Origin: Ailanthus altissimus
Lineage: Eukaryota > Streptophyta > Magnoliopsida > Sapindales > Simaroubaceae
Reading direction: 5' to 3'
NCBI GenBank assembly: GCA_946807835.1
Contig: CAMPEX010000001.1
Coordinates: 3,735,001-3,799,000, forward strand
DNA length: 64,000 nt
The position numbers and the translations under genes are program-made. Below, in pieces: positions 22,090 to 33,319 of this stretch; within the stretch, counting starts at the first letter, position 1, and each line of letters begins with the position of its first letter. The notes under the pieces were generated by a model. The model had not been told where the DNA came from and did no database searches. It worked only from the letters and a program-made list of their open reading frames with translations.

Positions 22090-22566
22090 TCGTTACTTCA
22101 TTCATAGAATGGGAAAACTTTCCCTCCAAATCATTACATCCAGCTGGCTAAGAGCCATTTTGACTTATTTATGAGCTAAGAAATTACATGATCTTGAAAC
22201 ATGTTTAACTATAGTTCTGCCCCTTTCTTGCAACACTTATTGAATATTTGAAATCAACTAGCTGATTATTTCAAGGATTGTATTGACCATTAATTTAAGC
22301 TTATTGCATTGACCCTTTTAATTAAGCCTATTGCATTCTTAGCATCTGATTCAAGCATCAGGGGGTACAAATCTATGTCATTTGCAACCTACAGCCCAAA
22401 ACGTATGGCCTTAGTTTCTGCATATTCAACTTCTTCACCCCTTTTTCTTGATGAGACTGCCATTACCTTAATGGCTCATTTATCATCTCTAACTACTGCA
22501 CCAAGACCAACTTTGTTATTTTGCTTCTTCGTGGCTACATCTATATTCAATTTGAACCAACCCTAA
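22090..22566 (-). pseudogene. LINE RNase H (RVT_3-type) domain
   Basis: The minus-strand reading includes GWFKLNIDVATKKQNNK, then VGLGAVVRDDKWAIKVMAVS and YAETKAIRFGLQVA, then LESDAKNAIGLI. The order D..G..R, E, D is that of the RNase H domain found at the C-terminus of plant LINE ORF2. It degrades into stops towards the poly(A) end. Confidence 0.85.
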
Positions 22567-22862
22567 GGTGGAGGCTCCCATTTTGGTTCTGTATTTGTTG
22601 CATCACTGAAGTTACTAACTGTATCCCTCTCTAGTATGATCTACCTTTATATTAGCCCTAATTCAAAAATATCTTTTGCCTTTGCAATTGGTCTTAAGGG
22701 GCTTTTGTCTTTCCTCCCATTATGAATTTATTTCTTGCCTGCCAATTTGCTATAGCTTTGTCAAAAATTCCACATTAGAAGTAATAAAGCTTAGATAGTC
22801 CAAAAGCTCTATAAGTCTTTCTTTTGAGATCCTTTCACTACATTTGTAAAACCTAAGCAGCT

Positions 22863-23117
22863 TTAAAATTTCTTGTTTATTGTACAAGTTACCAAAGCAT
22901 GTAAGGTGCTTTTATTCTCCTTATGGCATCTAGTATAGGCTGGAATATCTAGGATTTTCTTAGTGGCTAAATTATTAGCTACAGGAAGTGTGTTATGCAA
23001 GGCTCTCTGTAGGAAAATTTTAGTTTTTTTTATGGAACCTGGTACTTCTAGATCTTTTTTCCACCATTTCCCTTTCCCAGTTAAAGCTTTTGGTTGATCA
23101 GGTTGCTTTCTTTTCAT
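22863..23117 (-). pseudogene. LINE zf-RVT domain
   Basis: The minus-strand reading contains KGKWWKKDLEVPGSIKKTKI, FLQRALHNTLPVANNLATKK and then ILDIPAYTRCHKENKSTLHA. This is the zinc-binding reverse transcriptase domain (W...L..P.K...F.W.A....LP....L..R......C..C....E...H...C) of plant LINE ORF2. The Cys/His residues CHKE...H are kept. It lies between RT and RNase H as expected. Confidence 0.88.
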
Positions 23118-24463
23118 GGATATATAATAGCCACTTTTGATTGAGTAATTGCCTTTTGAATCATAGTGTCAACACGCTTTATCCTTCTTTTTTGTTAGTG
23201 GCAGTGAGATCTTTAGTATGGCCTCTATATCTATATCACAAAAGTGTTGCCTAATTGCCTCTTCATTTCATTCATTGTCCTCATTTATCAATACATTCAC
23301 AATGTTATCATGGGGTAGAGACTAGGGGGATACTGGCTTGAGGGTAAAGGGTTTGAGAAGCTAGTTGTCTTTTTAGATTTTAACTTTACTTCTATATCTA
23401 ATTACACATCTAAGTCCTCTTTGAAAGACTGGTCTCATTTAAAGCAAGCTTCTCCATATATATGATGGATTACTCCCTAGTTTTGCTTCTATGAATTGCT
23501 ATTCTTAAAGTACATGGCTTTTAGAACTTTGGTAGTTAGGGATTTAGGATTTTATAACACTCTCAACCCTTATTTTGTAAGCAAAGCTTGGTTGAAATAA
23601 GAAAAGTCCCTAAACCTCATCCTTCCTTACTCTTTTCTTGACACATTATCTCTATTTTAATCTAAAGAATCCTTCTTCCATGAGTATCCTTAAAACCCTC
23701 ACGAAAGCTGCAAGAGTTTTCTAAAAATCTTTACACAAGTTCTCTAGGAATTTAAAGACACTCATTATATTGGCTAGGATAGCTTGAGTTACTGCCTTTA
23801 TTAAGATTTCTTTCCCTCCATTAGAGAAGGGCCTCTCACTCTATTGATTCACTTTGCTTGACAACTTGAGTTTGGTTTCATTGAAGAAGAGTCTTTTGGT
23901 TTTCATCACCATGTAAGGAAGTCCTAAATATTTATCATGCCTAGACATTTTTTTGAGCTAGAATGCATTCTGCATATTCTGAGCTTGAGCTAAGATAACA
24001 TTTAGACTGCAGAACATTGAGGACTTTTCATAGTTAAATATCTACTCTAATGCTTTGGAGTAGTCTTCCAGGATTTGTTTTAAGTTATTGTAGCTCTGAT
24101 TTAAAACTTTCTGGAAGATGAGACTATCATCAGCAAAAATGAAGCGATACATTAATAAATAGTTGTTGAATTTTACCTCTTGGATTTGTTTTTGAGATTC
24201 AGCTTTATGGAGCATTAAGGATAAAGCTTCTGCATAGATAAAAAAAACAAATAAGGAGACAAGAGGAAGCCTTGTCTTAGTCATCTCTATGATAAAAAAG
24301 TGTCCCTTGGCTTCTCTATTAATCAAGATAGAGAAAGTAGTAGTTAACATATATTTCATAAGCTACCCAATCTTTTGGAAAGCCTAGCTTCTCTATCACT
24401 TTTCTAAGAAAACTCCACTCAAATTTTGTTAAATACTTTGTTTACATTAAGTTTCAAGGCTAT
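23118..24463 (-). pseudogene. LINE reverse transcriptase, C-terminal part
   Basis: It resumes immediately after LTR A4 with IALKLNVNKVFNK (the usual KLDMSKAYD motif, decayed). It continues to MLTTTFSILINREAKGHFF, VFFIYAEALS and the catalytic FADDSLIF at about 24,120-24,142, whose two aspartates are intact. Downstream parts (23,120-24,000) still show thumb and connection sequence but are broken by stops. Confidence 0.87.
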
Positions 24464-25796
24464 TGTTGTGTGTTTTCTATAACACAAATTAGCGCAAGTG
24501 CACGTTGTCGCAACAAGTAATATATGATGAGAAAAGTGTCGATCCCACAGAGAATGATTTATCTTTTCTAGTTTAAGTACTGAAATGGTGTCTTTCTACT
24601 ATTATCCAGAAAATGATTTAATGTATGAGATTTAACTACACAAGTAAAAGAACAACTTAATTATGCTAAGTGATAAACTAAATTACCAACAAGTTAAATT
24701 CAATATGTGAAATCCTAGGATTACAAACTATCCCCCATTATGCAAATAAATTCAGCAGAATCTCTTTTAGGTCTATTGGTTCTCAACTTGATACATTGAA
24801 CAAAACACTCAACACATCACAAGCCTCTTTTGCAGGTCAAGTGAATCTATTCCATCCAATCAAATATCTATATGTCTATGATAAATAAATTGAACAAAAT
24901 TCATTAAGCACAAGTTTTATGAGCCATACATGCCTTATGAGAATATGTCTATCTCATATGAAACTCAAGTGTACTACACTATGATCATGCATCAATATGC
25001 TTAAGACTAAATACCTAAATGCCTTTGTCAAGTTTATTTAAGCATTTCTAGATCAATTTAACTACTAGCCAAGTAATCAAATAGCATTACACACAAGCAC
25101 AATGAATATATCAAAAGCTGAATTAATACCATAAAAGAGAGAGCTAAAAATCCATCACAAATGAGTTCAAGGATGTAATCCTAGATGAACGAAATTAGCT
25201 CATCATTAAACTACACAATCTTGAAGCTAATTCCATCAATACATGTAAACTAAACATCTTACAACAAGTAAAGAATCAAAGAAAAGAAGACATCCCTGTC
25301 AAATGTCTTTGAAGTTGAAGCTTGCTTTCCTCCTCTTTGATTTCTCCAAACTTAGAAGTTAGGTGTTTCTTTGTGTTTCTAGCTGCTGTCCCAACTAGAG
25401 TCCTCCCCCAAAATGTAAGTTTTGAGCAAATAAATAGGTAAGAGCACGGAATTAGGGCGCATTTTGGGCTGCTTTTGGGTTTCCTGATTTTCAGGAACCT
25501 GTCACAATTTGTTGTCCAGGTCCCGGCGCCGCGGCGCTGCGATTTGGCACTGCGGCGCTCACTTTCTGCAATCGGCGCCGCGGCGCTGAAATCCAGCGCT
25601 GCGGCGCTGCACTGTTGCTCCATTCGTATTTTTATCTCTAATGCTCCGATTTGCGTCCGTTTTCCGGTATTTTTGCTCCGATAATGCCTCAACCTATAAA
25701 ACAATATTAATATGCATAAATAGCCCATTTATTGAGATAAATTGAACAAATATCAAGTTAGGAAGATAAAATAGTTTATACAATTACGCCTTATCA
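24464..25796 (-). mobile_element. Solo LTR, family A (copy A4), TSD GCTAT
   Basis: It is 1333 bp, with plus-strand ends TGTTGTGTG...CTTATCA and perfect flanks GCTAT at 24459-24463 and 25797-25801. The conserved 3' block is near the low-coordinate end (TAGCGCAAGTGCACG, CAACAAGTAATA, TCGATCCCACAGAGA; 24,491-24,563), so the LTR reads on the minus strand. The U3 iterons are at 25,524-25,616. It interrupts the GFIA/LKL codons of the LINE RT. It has no internal retroelement genes. Confidence 0.95.
25524..25616 (-). promoter_or_regulatory. GCGCCGCGGCGC iterons in LTR A4
   Basis: The array holds GGCGCCGCGGCGCTG twice, AGCGCTGCGGCGCTG once and a shorter CTGCGGCGCTC. Each is a near-perfect palindrome. 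A TATTTATTTG box lies about 90 bp downstream on the minus strand (25,428-25,437). An almost identical array is in copy A7. Confidence 0.65.
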
Positions 25797-26655
25797 GCTA
25801 TAAAACCATCATTTCCTTTCTTTCTACTTCTAATTTTATGCAAGAATTCATAGCCTAATATGATGTTATCACTTATTAATCTATTTGGTAAGAATGCATT
25901 TTGATTAGGGGAAATGATTGTGCTTAGGTTTTTCTTAAGCTTATTTTTAGTTATTTTTTCCATGAACCTATATATTACATTACATAGGCTGATAGGCCTA
26001 AAATTAATTGGTTTTTCTGGCTTGGATATTTTTGGTATCATGGCTAATAATGTAAAATTCAAGGCTGAGATTTTACCTTGATGGTTTATGATGTTGAACC
26101 ATATATTAGTAGTGTCTTCACCCACAGTACTTTATAGAGTTTTTTATTTTTTTTTATAGAAATTAGAATCCATTAGGTCCAAGTGTCTTGGTAGGATTTG
26201 ATTGCCATACAGCATTATCATTTCTTCTATGGTAAAGGCCCTGCTTATTTCTTCCCTCATTTCAGCTGTTACTCTCACTTCTAATTTTTAAGCCTTGGAG
26301 AGCCTTGGAAGCTTGATATTCAAAAGGGATTTAGAAGAGAAAAGGCCAATGGAATAATTATATATAATGTTATCTATTTCCTATTCATCTTTAGTCCACC
26401 TTTCATCTTCTCCAATCAACCCCCAAATTTTATTTCTTTTCCTTCTGCTACTTGCAAAAGCATGGAAGAATTTTGTATTCCTATCCCCATTTCTAAGCCA
26501 AGTAGTTATCAATCTTTGCCTCTAATAGGCTTTGTCTTTAAACAACGAATTATTTATTTAGTTTTTCAGCATGCCAAAATCATTTTGTGACTCATATAAT
26601 TGAAATGTGGTTCTATATAATGTTAATCTCTCCCTTAAGAGTTTGATCTTTTTCT
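25797..26655 (-). pseudogene. LINE reverse transcriptase, N-terminal part
   Basis: The minus-strand reading contains LTLLAMIPKISKPEKPINFR-type sequence (ISKPEKPINFRPISLCNVIY, about 26,000-26,040), then PNQNAFLPNRLISDNIILG and KKGNDGFIA. These are RT motifs 1-2 of plant L1 elements. It joins the C-terminal part at 24,463 if LTR A4 is ignored. The 26,130-26,655 stretch is more decayed but keeps the linker between endonuclease and RT. Confidence 0.87.
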
Positions 26656-26660
26656 ACCTT

Positions 26661-27312
26661 TGATTGGATGCTATACCAGCTAAGTGCAAGCGCATACTAT
26701 CGTATCAAGTAATATAGAATTTTAAGTTCAGATATCGATCCCACAGGGACTATGCGATCTAATTCTATAAATCAAGTACTAAAATTATACCTACTTAACT
26801 TTTATTCAGAAAATCACAATCTGAAATTTATTTAACTAATTTACTATATCAATTAAACTAAACAAAACTAAAGGGTAGAATTCACAAATAAAGATAATAT
26901 AGGGTTTTGACTTATCCCCTAGTATTTTATTGGACTCATTAACCATTTAGTTAATCCCTTAATACCAATTGATTGGCTTAGACACTAATCTCATCACAAG
27001 CCTCTGTCAATGGTCAAGTGACTATATTACACATTCTAACAATCACCTATATGTCTATGGTAATCAAATTAGAATGTAATTCATTAAGATCAAGTATAAA
27101 GTATACCATACATGCCACCTAGGTATATGTCTATCCAAGATGGAACTCATAGTTGTTACCCTATGATCATGCATCAAACTATCCTAGGCTAAACACATGA
27201 ATCCCTCCATCGAGTTCATCATGGTTCCTCAATTATTCAAAATATTGATCAAGTATAATGAAAGTATTAAAACACAAGATAGTTCTATATTAGACTTAAT
27301 GAACCCTTATCA
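26661..27312 (-). mobile_element. Solo LTR, family A (copy A5, internally deleted), TSD ACCTT
   Basis: The plus-strand ends are TGATTGGATGC and CCCTTATCA, with flanks ACCTT at 26656-26660 and 27313-27317. It keeps the conserved block (AAGTGCAAGCGC, ATCAAGTAATATAG, TCGATCCCACAGGGA; 26,682-26,751) and the mid-LTR GATCATGCATCA/GGAACTCATAG region. It is only 652 bp: the iteron and TATA region is lost, the deletion lying near 27,290. Confidence 0.92.
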
Positions 27313-27317
27313 ACCTT

Positions 27318-28175
27318 CCACCGAACTCTTTGTGCCACACTTTCAAGCCATCATTCACTAGCTCAGTTTTGTGAATGAAATCTTCAATCATACTATGCCC
27401 TATCATACCTTTGCATCCTTAATGAAGATTCCATAAGTCTTCATAATGGATATTAGAGCCTCTTTTTTACTTGCTTTTAATCTATTGTTGCACATCCCAA
27501 GCTTCTAGCATTATCGAATTATGGTTATAGCTTATGGCTATCAGGTAGTGAACTTAGGTTCAACTAAAAAATTCAATCCAGTTCTTAGAGCCTAAAAATC
27601 TATCCAATCTATCCTTCATCAAATTCGGTCCATATATTTTATTGGACCATGTAAAGGAGAGGTTACTCCATCCTAAGTCTTTGATATTATAAAACCTAAT
27701 TGCTTCTTTAAAATCTTCTATTGCCTCTACATTTCTTGGCTAACCACCATTTTTCTCCTCTGTATCTAAAATTTCATTAAAGTCTCCATTGCATAGCTAT
27801 GGTAACTTGGACATTGTTGCAAGTCTTTTTAGTAAGGTCCATGTATGCTTTTTTTGTTTTTCCTTAAGAGAGCCATAGACCCTAATGTATCTCTATCTTT
27901 TATTACTTTCTCTGTCAATGACGGTATCAATATGGCCTTTACTATACAATGTTACCAATAAATTAATCTTGTCATTCCACATCAAAATTATGCCACTTCT
28001 TAATCCTTCTATACTTACAGCCAATTAATTGTCTAATTTGAGATTCCCACTTAACTGCCTTATTTTCATCTCTATTAACTTTGTCTTATATAAGAATACA
28101 ATATTTGGCATATTTGACTAAATAATTTTTTTAGCTCTTTGAATGTCTGAGGATTCCCTAGTCCTCAGACATTCT
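27318..28175 (-). pseudogene. LINE apurinic/apyrimidinic-like endonuclease domain
   Basis: The minus-strand reading shows IVFLYKTKLIEMKIRQL (the E of the ETK motif is replaced), SGIILMWNDKINLLV, then RVYGSLKEKQKKHTWTLLKR, LCNGDFNEIL (about 27,785-27,815) and LGWSNLSFTWSNK. This is the endonuclease that nicks the target DNA to start LINE insertion. The GDFNEIL and FTWSN motifs are clear; several stops are present. It ends near the A5 insertion at KEFGGRL. Confidence 0.87.
28141..28174. repeat. Perfect 13-bp hairpin inside the LINE
   Basis: GAATGTCTGAGGA and its exact reverse complement are separated by the 8-base loop TTCCCTAG. It falls at the start of the endonuclease region, so it may be chance within coding sequence. 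Confidence 0.5.
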
Positions 28176-28179
28176 AGCA

Positions 28180-29287
28180 TAGCATTTTTATAGTTGTCGA
28201 TGAGGCTGATTTATAGCTACTGCTGATGACAATAAGCAAGCTTTAAACTTACTAGTTCCTTCATTCCGGTTTGGAGTTGTTTTGAAATTTCCCTCTAGCT
28301 TTTGTTCTCATTCTTTTACATTGTCTTTCTAGGTCTTGAGCTTTTAGGTTATCTTTATTTTCCATTATTCCTTTCTTCCCTAGCTCAGGCCTTATTTCTT
28401 ATTTGTCTCTCGACCCAGGCTTCTTGGCTATATGTTTCCACATCTTTTTTTGTAAATTTCTTTGGGCCTTGGAAATTCTTATCCATTTTCCTCTACATTT
28501 TAGGCTTTTGAGCCTTGTGTCTCTTTTTGGTCCATTTGCTATTTTTGTAATATCTATTTTTCCTTGGTACCAAAGGCTTTTATTAATAACATAATGCTTC
28601 CTATCATTTATGTTTCCTTTCCCAAGCCACTATTAATGTCTCGGTTGTTATCTATCCTCTTTTCTTGACTTTTACATTTGTCTATGTCCGTTTTCATTAT
28701 ATTGCTAAATCTTATCCTATCACATTAATGAGCTTAGACTTCTCCCTTATATTCCCAGTGTCTGTTAATGATTGCCTCTTTCAATTTTCTTTCAGATCCA
28801 AGTATGGTTCACACTAGTGTTGGTGTTTTAACTTGAACTGTTATATTTTTCCTTAATACTGCCAGTGTTATATACTCTTTTTCCTCCCTGCATCCTTGTT
28901 GAAGTTTTACCCTCATTCTTCCATTCTTCTCCCCTGTTACTCTATGATTTTTTCCCTTTCTCTTTTATCAATCTTGTTTTTCTCTCATAATTTCAGCGTG
29001 CATCCATAATCTGTATGTAAATTTGGTTTTACCATACTATTCTTCCTGCTCATTAGTTTCTTTTCTTTAAAGATTGTTCTTTGACTTTTGGCAATCCATA
29101 CTATCTTTTCAATGGTTTAGTGATATCAATTCTAACTCTGATTTTTACAAATTGTCAATACATCCTCCGTGATCATCCAAGTCAACCTCTTTCACCTGCC
29201 TTACTTTGTTGCCCATCTTCCACACTATTACTTTATGTATACAGCTACTTGGGGTATTATGCAGTCGTATCCAAAAAGACATAAATT
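28180..29287 (-). pseudogene. LINE ORF1 fragment and linker
   Basis: At 29,090-29,260 the minus strand reads MGNKVRQVKEVDLDDHGG and then FVKIRVRIDITKPLKR. This is the end of the DUF4283 RNA-binding domain of plant LINE ORF1 proteins. The usual CCHC knuckle after it is not recognisable. The rest to 28,180 is Lys/Glu-rich ORF1 tail with stops. The fragment is cut at about 29,287, so the LINE is 5'-truncated. Confidence 0.6.
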
Positions 29288-29304
29288 GAAAATTCATTTT
29301 ATTG

Positions 29305-29815
29305 ATCTCTCATAGTCCTAAATACTTGTAAGGTATCGTCTCTTTCTGGAAACCTTCTAAATTTTTTATAATCCATGAAAGAGTGTGCTTGTAATCCCAT
29401 TCCCCTTCTAAGGAAGTTCATTATCTTAAATAACCTTGGAAGGGTGTGCTCGAAAGCTCATGACCCTTTCAAGGAATCTCTTCGTCTTTGGAAATCATTG
29501 AAAAAGTGTGCTCAAAAGCCTATTACCCTTTTTAAAAAAATTATTTCATCTTTAGAGTTCCTTAGAAAGGTGTGCTTAAGAACCCACAATTATTTTAATG
29601 AAATTTTATGTCATTTAGACTTCCTTGGAAGGGTGTGCTCAAAAGCTCATGACCCTTATTGGGAAGCTTTTTGTTTTAAGGACTCCTTAGAATGGTGTAC
29701 TTGAAAGCTCATGACCTCCCAATATAGCTATTCATCTTTGGACTTCTTTGAAAAGGTGTGCTCAAAAGCCCACGACCTTTCTAGGGATATAATTCATGTT
29801 ATCTGATAATGTAAA
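29305..29815. repeat. 63-bp tandem repeats, 3' of Tat-like pol
   Basis: About seven to eight units of 62-63 bp each carry GAAGGGTGTGCTCAAAAGC and CATGACCCTT. Because 63 is a multiple of three, five units read in frame on the plus strand as a repeated 21-residue motif (RVCSKAHDP...), giving a 109-codon ORF at 29375-29704 that I regard as a by-product. The array lies just past the integrase end of the minus-strand Tat-like element. That is where tandem repeats are known to arise in the 3' untranslated regions of plant Tat/Ogre elements. Confidence 0.85.
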
Positions 29816-29879
29816 TAATATGCCAATTTGATTAAAACAAATCTAAGAATCATCTTACACATAAAATTTCTTTAGTTTT

Positions 29880-31090
29880 GAAATGTTCCATGGTGTATGG
29901 ATTTGTTCCCCATCTATTAGTTGCAACAAAAAAGGCTCATTGGTCTAACTTCTTTATCACCTTGTAAGGTTCTTTCCAAGTCTTTACCATCTTTCCAACA
30001 TTCTATTTCTTATTAAAGTTAAGAGCTTCCCTCAAGACTAAGTCTTTATCTTTGGTTTCTCATATGCAAACCTTCTTATTATAATTCTTCTACATTTTAT
30101 TTTTATAGATTGCAATATAGATGGTGGTGATGTCTCATACTTCATATGCTAAAACTTTGGCCATGGACAGTGATTCGATGTTGGGTTCCAATGTTACCAG
30201 TTTGGTTCGTAGGGTTAGAATAAATACTTCTATGAGAAGTACTACCTTTGTTCAACAAATCAATAAATATATAGAGAACTTCCTATAGATTTGTGTTCAG
30301 TTATCTTGTATACCCAAAATACTCTTAAAACCTCTTCAAGCCACTTCTCTTTTTTCCTACCCTTATTTTAAACATTTTTCTTAGTATTATGAAGATTGTT
30401 TTGTTGGTAATTTTTGTTTGGGCCGTTTCCTTAAGGATAACTTAGGGAAGAGAATTTTTGCTGAATTTTAAACTTGCTGCAAAAGAAAGTTATCGTTTTG
30501 TTGATGAATTATGTTTCGTTATCTGAAACCATGCCTATGGCATTCTATATCCGGTGATGATATTATTCTAAAGAAACTTTTTGACTTCTATTCTAGTTAT
30601 ATTGCTATAGGCTTCAGCCTCCACCCGCTTCGAGAAATAGTTTGTTACAAGTAACACAAAATGTTTCCCTCCAGCTACTTGTGGCAAAGGTCCCATGATA
30701 TGCATCCCTTATTAGACAAAAGGCCAAAGATTGAATATTATTCTAAAGTTCCCAATTGGGAAGTAGATTAATGCAGCATGCTTTTGACACTTCTAACACT
30801 TCTTTGAATATACCAAGGCATTTTTCTTGATTGTAGGTCAATAGTAACCCTATTTCATTATCTTATGAGTAAGATTCCTTCTATTAGAATGGCTCTTACA
30901 AACACCCTCATATACTTCCTTGATGATCTTCATTCCTTTTTTTACGGAGAGCATATCGCATATATACTCTTGAAAAGGCTTTCCAGTAAAGGCCTCCTTC
31001 AATGACTGTGAACCTTTTAGACTTACTTTTGAGTTTCTTAGCTGTATTGTGGTATGCTGGTAGCTTTTTATCCTATAAAAATTGAATATA
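29880..31090 (-). pseudogene. Tat-like integrase relic
   Basis: The C-terminal end reads KTWKEPYKVIKKLDQ (about 29,945-29,995), the GPYKV motif that closes Tat integrases. Upstream fragments in several frames (30,600-30,830) include the HASLINFPVG-like, LWPF and MGPLPQ-like motifs of the zinc and core domains. No continuous frame survives. Confidence 0.65.
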
Positions 31091-31399
31091 TACGATCATC
31101 CAATTGTTAAATATTGTAATATCTGGTGTTGGAGCATTTTCATTAATTGTCATCTTTTCTCTAATGAGCAGTGAAACTTTTCAAAATGTTGTATACTCTT
31201 CAGTTGAAGCTTTCTTAGCTAGCTTGTTTGTTTCCATTTGGATAAGTACTACTTCCTATAATTGTTTAGCAATCATTTTTATCTTGGCCAAGTAGCTTTT
31301 CTTCCCATCCTTCTTCGTGTGTAGTCACTGTTCCACTGAAAAGTGACCAAAGCTAAATCCATGGACACTTGGAGCTGTTTTATCTTTAGTTATCATACT

Positions 31400-31900
31400 A
31401 TGGTTAACCCTTTAATAAATGCCTCAAACTCAGCTTCGTTATTGGATTTCACCCCTAAGCCAGATCCTCTTTAATTATTGGATCCGTCAATATACATCTA
31501 CTATAATTCTTCCAGCTCTTCAGGTTCTAGAAACAAGGTTATCTTCCACTATTAGTTCACATTCTAATAGAAATTTTACCATTACTTAGTCTTTGATTGT
31601 TGTTTTTGGTTGATACTCAATGTCTAGATGAATTAATCCAATTCCTATCTTAATAAACTTTCTTAAGGCATTTGATTTGAAAATGGTGCGTTTAAGTGGA
31701 TAAGAAGCGTATACCATTACAAGATTTGAATCAAAGTAATATTGTAGTTCATCCTTAGTGTATGAAAAGGCAAGGACCAACTTCTCTATCGCTAAGTACT
31801 TAGTTTCTACATTAATTAACACCTTACTAGTGTAGAAGATAGGTTTTTGCTGCCCATATTGTTTTTTAATAAACTGCACTAACAACTACTTTAGAAACTA
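31400..31900 (-). pseudogene. RNase H plus second archaeal-type RNase H
   Basis: The ORF at 31586-31885 reads KKQYGQQKPIFYTSKVLI, KYLAIEKLVLAFSYTKDELQ, then YYFDSNLVMVYASYPLKRTI and TTIKD, which is the connection/RNase H of Tat RTs. Next on the minus strand come YIDGSNN-stop-RGSGLGV and then SNNEAEFEAFIKGL (31,400-31,505), the archaeal-like RNase H typical of Tat. About 25 residues are missing between these two motifs. Confidence 0.82.
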
Positions 31901-31989
31901 TAAGATATAGATACAAAGTTTCATTTAGAAAGTGGTGTAGACAAAATATGGGATTTCATCATGTACTTCTTTAGATTTTATAGAGCTTC

Positions 31990-32900
31990 TATCTGTTTAG
32001 GACCCTACAGGTTTGCACTTTTCACTTGGACAACCTAGAAAAAATGTTTGTACTTGTTTAAATCTTAGCAATAAACCTACTCAATGTTGCCACTCTTCTT
32101 ATTAGAATTTGTACTTTCTTGGATGTTCTAGGAATGATGATATTTTTCAAGGCTTGGACTTATGCTTGATAAGCTTCGATTCCTCTTATACTAACTACAT
32201 ATCTTAAGAAAGTTCTAGATAAGATCTTGAAAGTGCATTTGGTGAGATTTAGCCGCATCTTGAATTTTCTAACGACATCAAACACCTCTTGTAAATTCGA
32301 GAGATGGTTTTATGCCTTTTCACTTTTAACTATTGTGTTGTCTATGTAAGCCTTTACGGACCTTTTTATCAGCTTCTCAAACACTTTGTTAACCAACCTC
32401 TAGAAGGTGGCTTTTGCATTTTTTAGTTTAAGTGGCATTTTAGTCTAATAGTATATTCCCTATTCTGTCATGAAGCTTATCTTTTCTTCATCCTTAAGAC
32501 CCATTTTGATCTAGTTGTAACCATTGTAGGTGACCATGAAGGATAATCTTTTATATTCTATCATTGTGTCTACCATTTGGTCAATCTTGAGAAGTGAAAA
32601 AGTCTTTTAAAGTATTTTTATTGAGATTTGTATAATCAATATAGACTTGTCACTTTTTATTCTTCTTAGCTACTACCACGACACTAATAACCTATTGCAC
32701 TCTAATGCAAACCTCTTTTGCTTTTATTGTACTAGAATATAATCTTTTCAGAAGTTGAGCTTGTAATGTATCACTTTTGGATCTATCCCAACCATGTCCT
32801 TATGGGTCCAAGCAAAGACATGTTGGTTCCTCATGAGTAGCTCTATTATTTCATCATTCTCTATTTCAATATCTTTATAAGGAACTCTTTTACCTCTTTC
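31990..32900 (-). pseudogene. Tat-like reverse transcriptase
   Basis: The minus-strand reading includes MALKDEEKTTFITEQGIYC-type sequence, then PLKLKNAKATFQRLVNKVFE and AYIDNTIVKS (32,322-32,351). After these come HLSNLQEVFDVVRKFKMRLN and then RGIEA. The catalytic YVDD is altered to YIDN, so the second aspartate is lost. Confidence 0.85.
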
Positions 32901-33302
32901 AAAATAGAAGCTCTTATATCTTCCCAATCTATGCTTCTAGACCTCTTGGGTTTCTTCTTTTCTAGCTCTTTGATGCTCAATTGCATCTACTTTGAGTACT
33001 CGACCATGCTAAATGTCATCTCGAGGCTAATCATCCCTAAGGTTATCATTAAATTTGTCATAACCTTATAGAATCGTTAACATGTCCCTTAATTCTTGGT
33101 TCTCTTTCTTTGTCTCCTCCAACTGTTTAATTATTTGACTCAAAATGCTTGTCATCTCAAGAGGAACTTGACTTTCTAGTGTTATGAGATATGGGTTCTG
33201 ATATTCCCTTTCTCTATGCTACTCTAATTTACTCTTTGATTATTCATCTTATTCAGTAGCAATTTGATGAACTAAATAACTATTTATTCAATTCGGTTAT
33301 CT

Positions 33303-33319
33303 TCTTACAGACAATGCCA
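33303..33319 (-). other. tRNA primer-binding site of element E (decayed)
   Basis: The minus strand reads TGGCATTGTCTGTAAGA. It resembles the TGGCGCCGTCTGTGGGA site common in plant Tat elements, with CG changed to CA or TT. It fixes the orientation and puts the 5' LTR above 33,320. Confidence 0.6.

Larger units (their letters stand above)
22069..29287 (-). mobile_element. Plant L1-type LINE, 5'-truncated, with two solo LTRs inside
   Basis: This minus-strand non-LTR retrotransposon runs from an ORF1 fragment (29,287) through endonuclease, reverse transcriptase, zf-RVT and RNase H domains. It ends in a poly(T) run on the plus strand (22,070-22,083), which is the poly(A) tail. It is interrupted by LTR A5 (26661-27312) and LTR A4 (24464-25796). 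Both lie in codons, and removing each plus one TSD restores the frame. The 5' end abuts the 63-bp repeats at about 29.3 kb. No target duplication was identified. Confidence 0.88.
29870..33319 (-). mobile_element. Tat-like Ty3/gypsy internal region (element E)
   Basis: The minus-strand order is primer-binding site, sparse gag/protease remains, RT, RNase H, a second (archaeal-like) RNase H, then integrase. The dual RNase H is the hallmark of the Tat lineage. There are many stops and gaps. gag is almost absent, as less than 0.5 kb lies between the PBS and RT. The LINE and 63-bp repeats bound it on the low side and a putative 5' LTR lies above it. Confidence 0.8.

Noticed and set aside
25276..25728. 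150-codon minus-strand ORF rich in Ser/Ala/Arg
   Set aside because: It lies wholly inside solo LTR A4 and spans the GC iterons. The related ORFs at 63,362-63,780 in A7 have the same origin.
28141..28174. 13-bp perfect hairpin as a terminator or small-RNA precursor
   Set aside because: It lies inside LINE coding sequence. The stem is too short for a plant microRNA precursor and there are no other signals.
29375..29704. 109-codon repetitive ORF
   Set aside because: It is a consequence of the 63-bp repeat length and is antisense to the Tat-like element. No start context or domain supports a protein.
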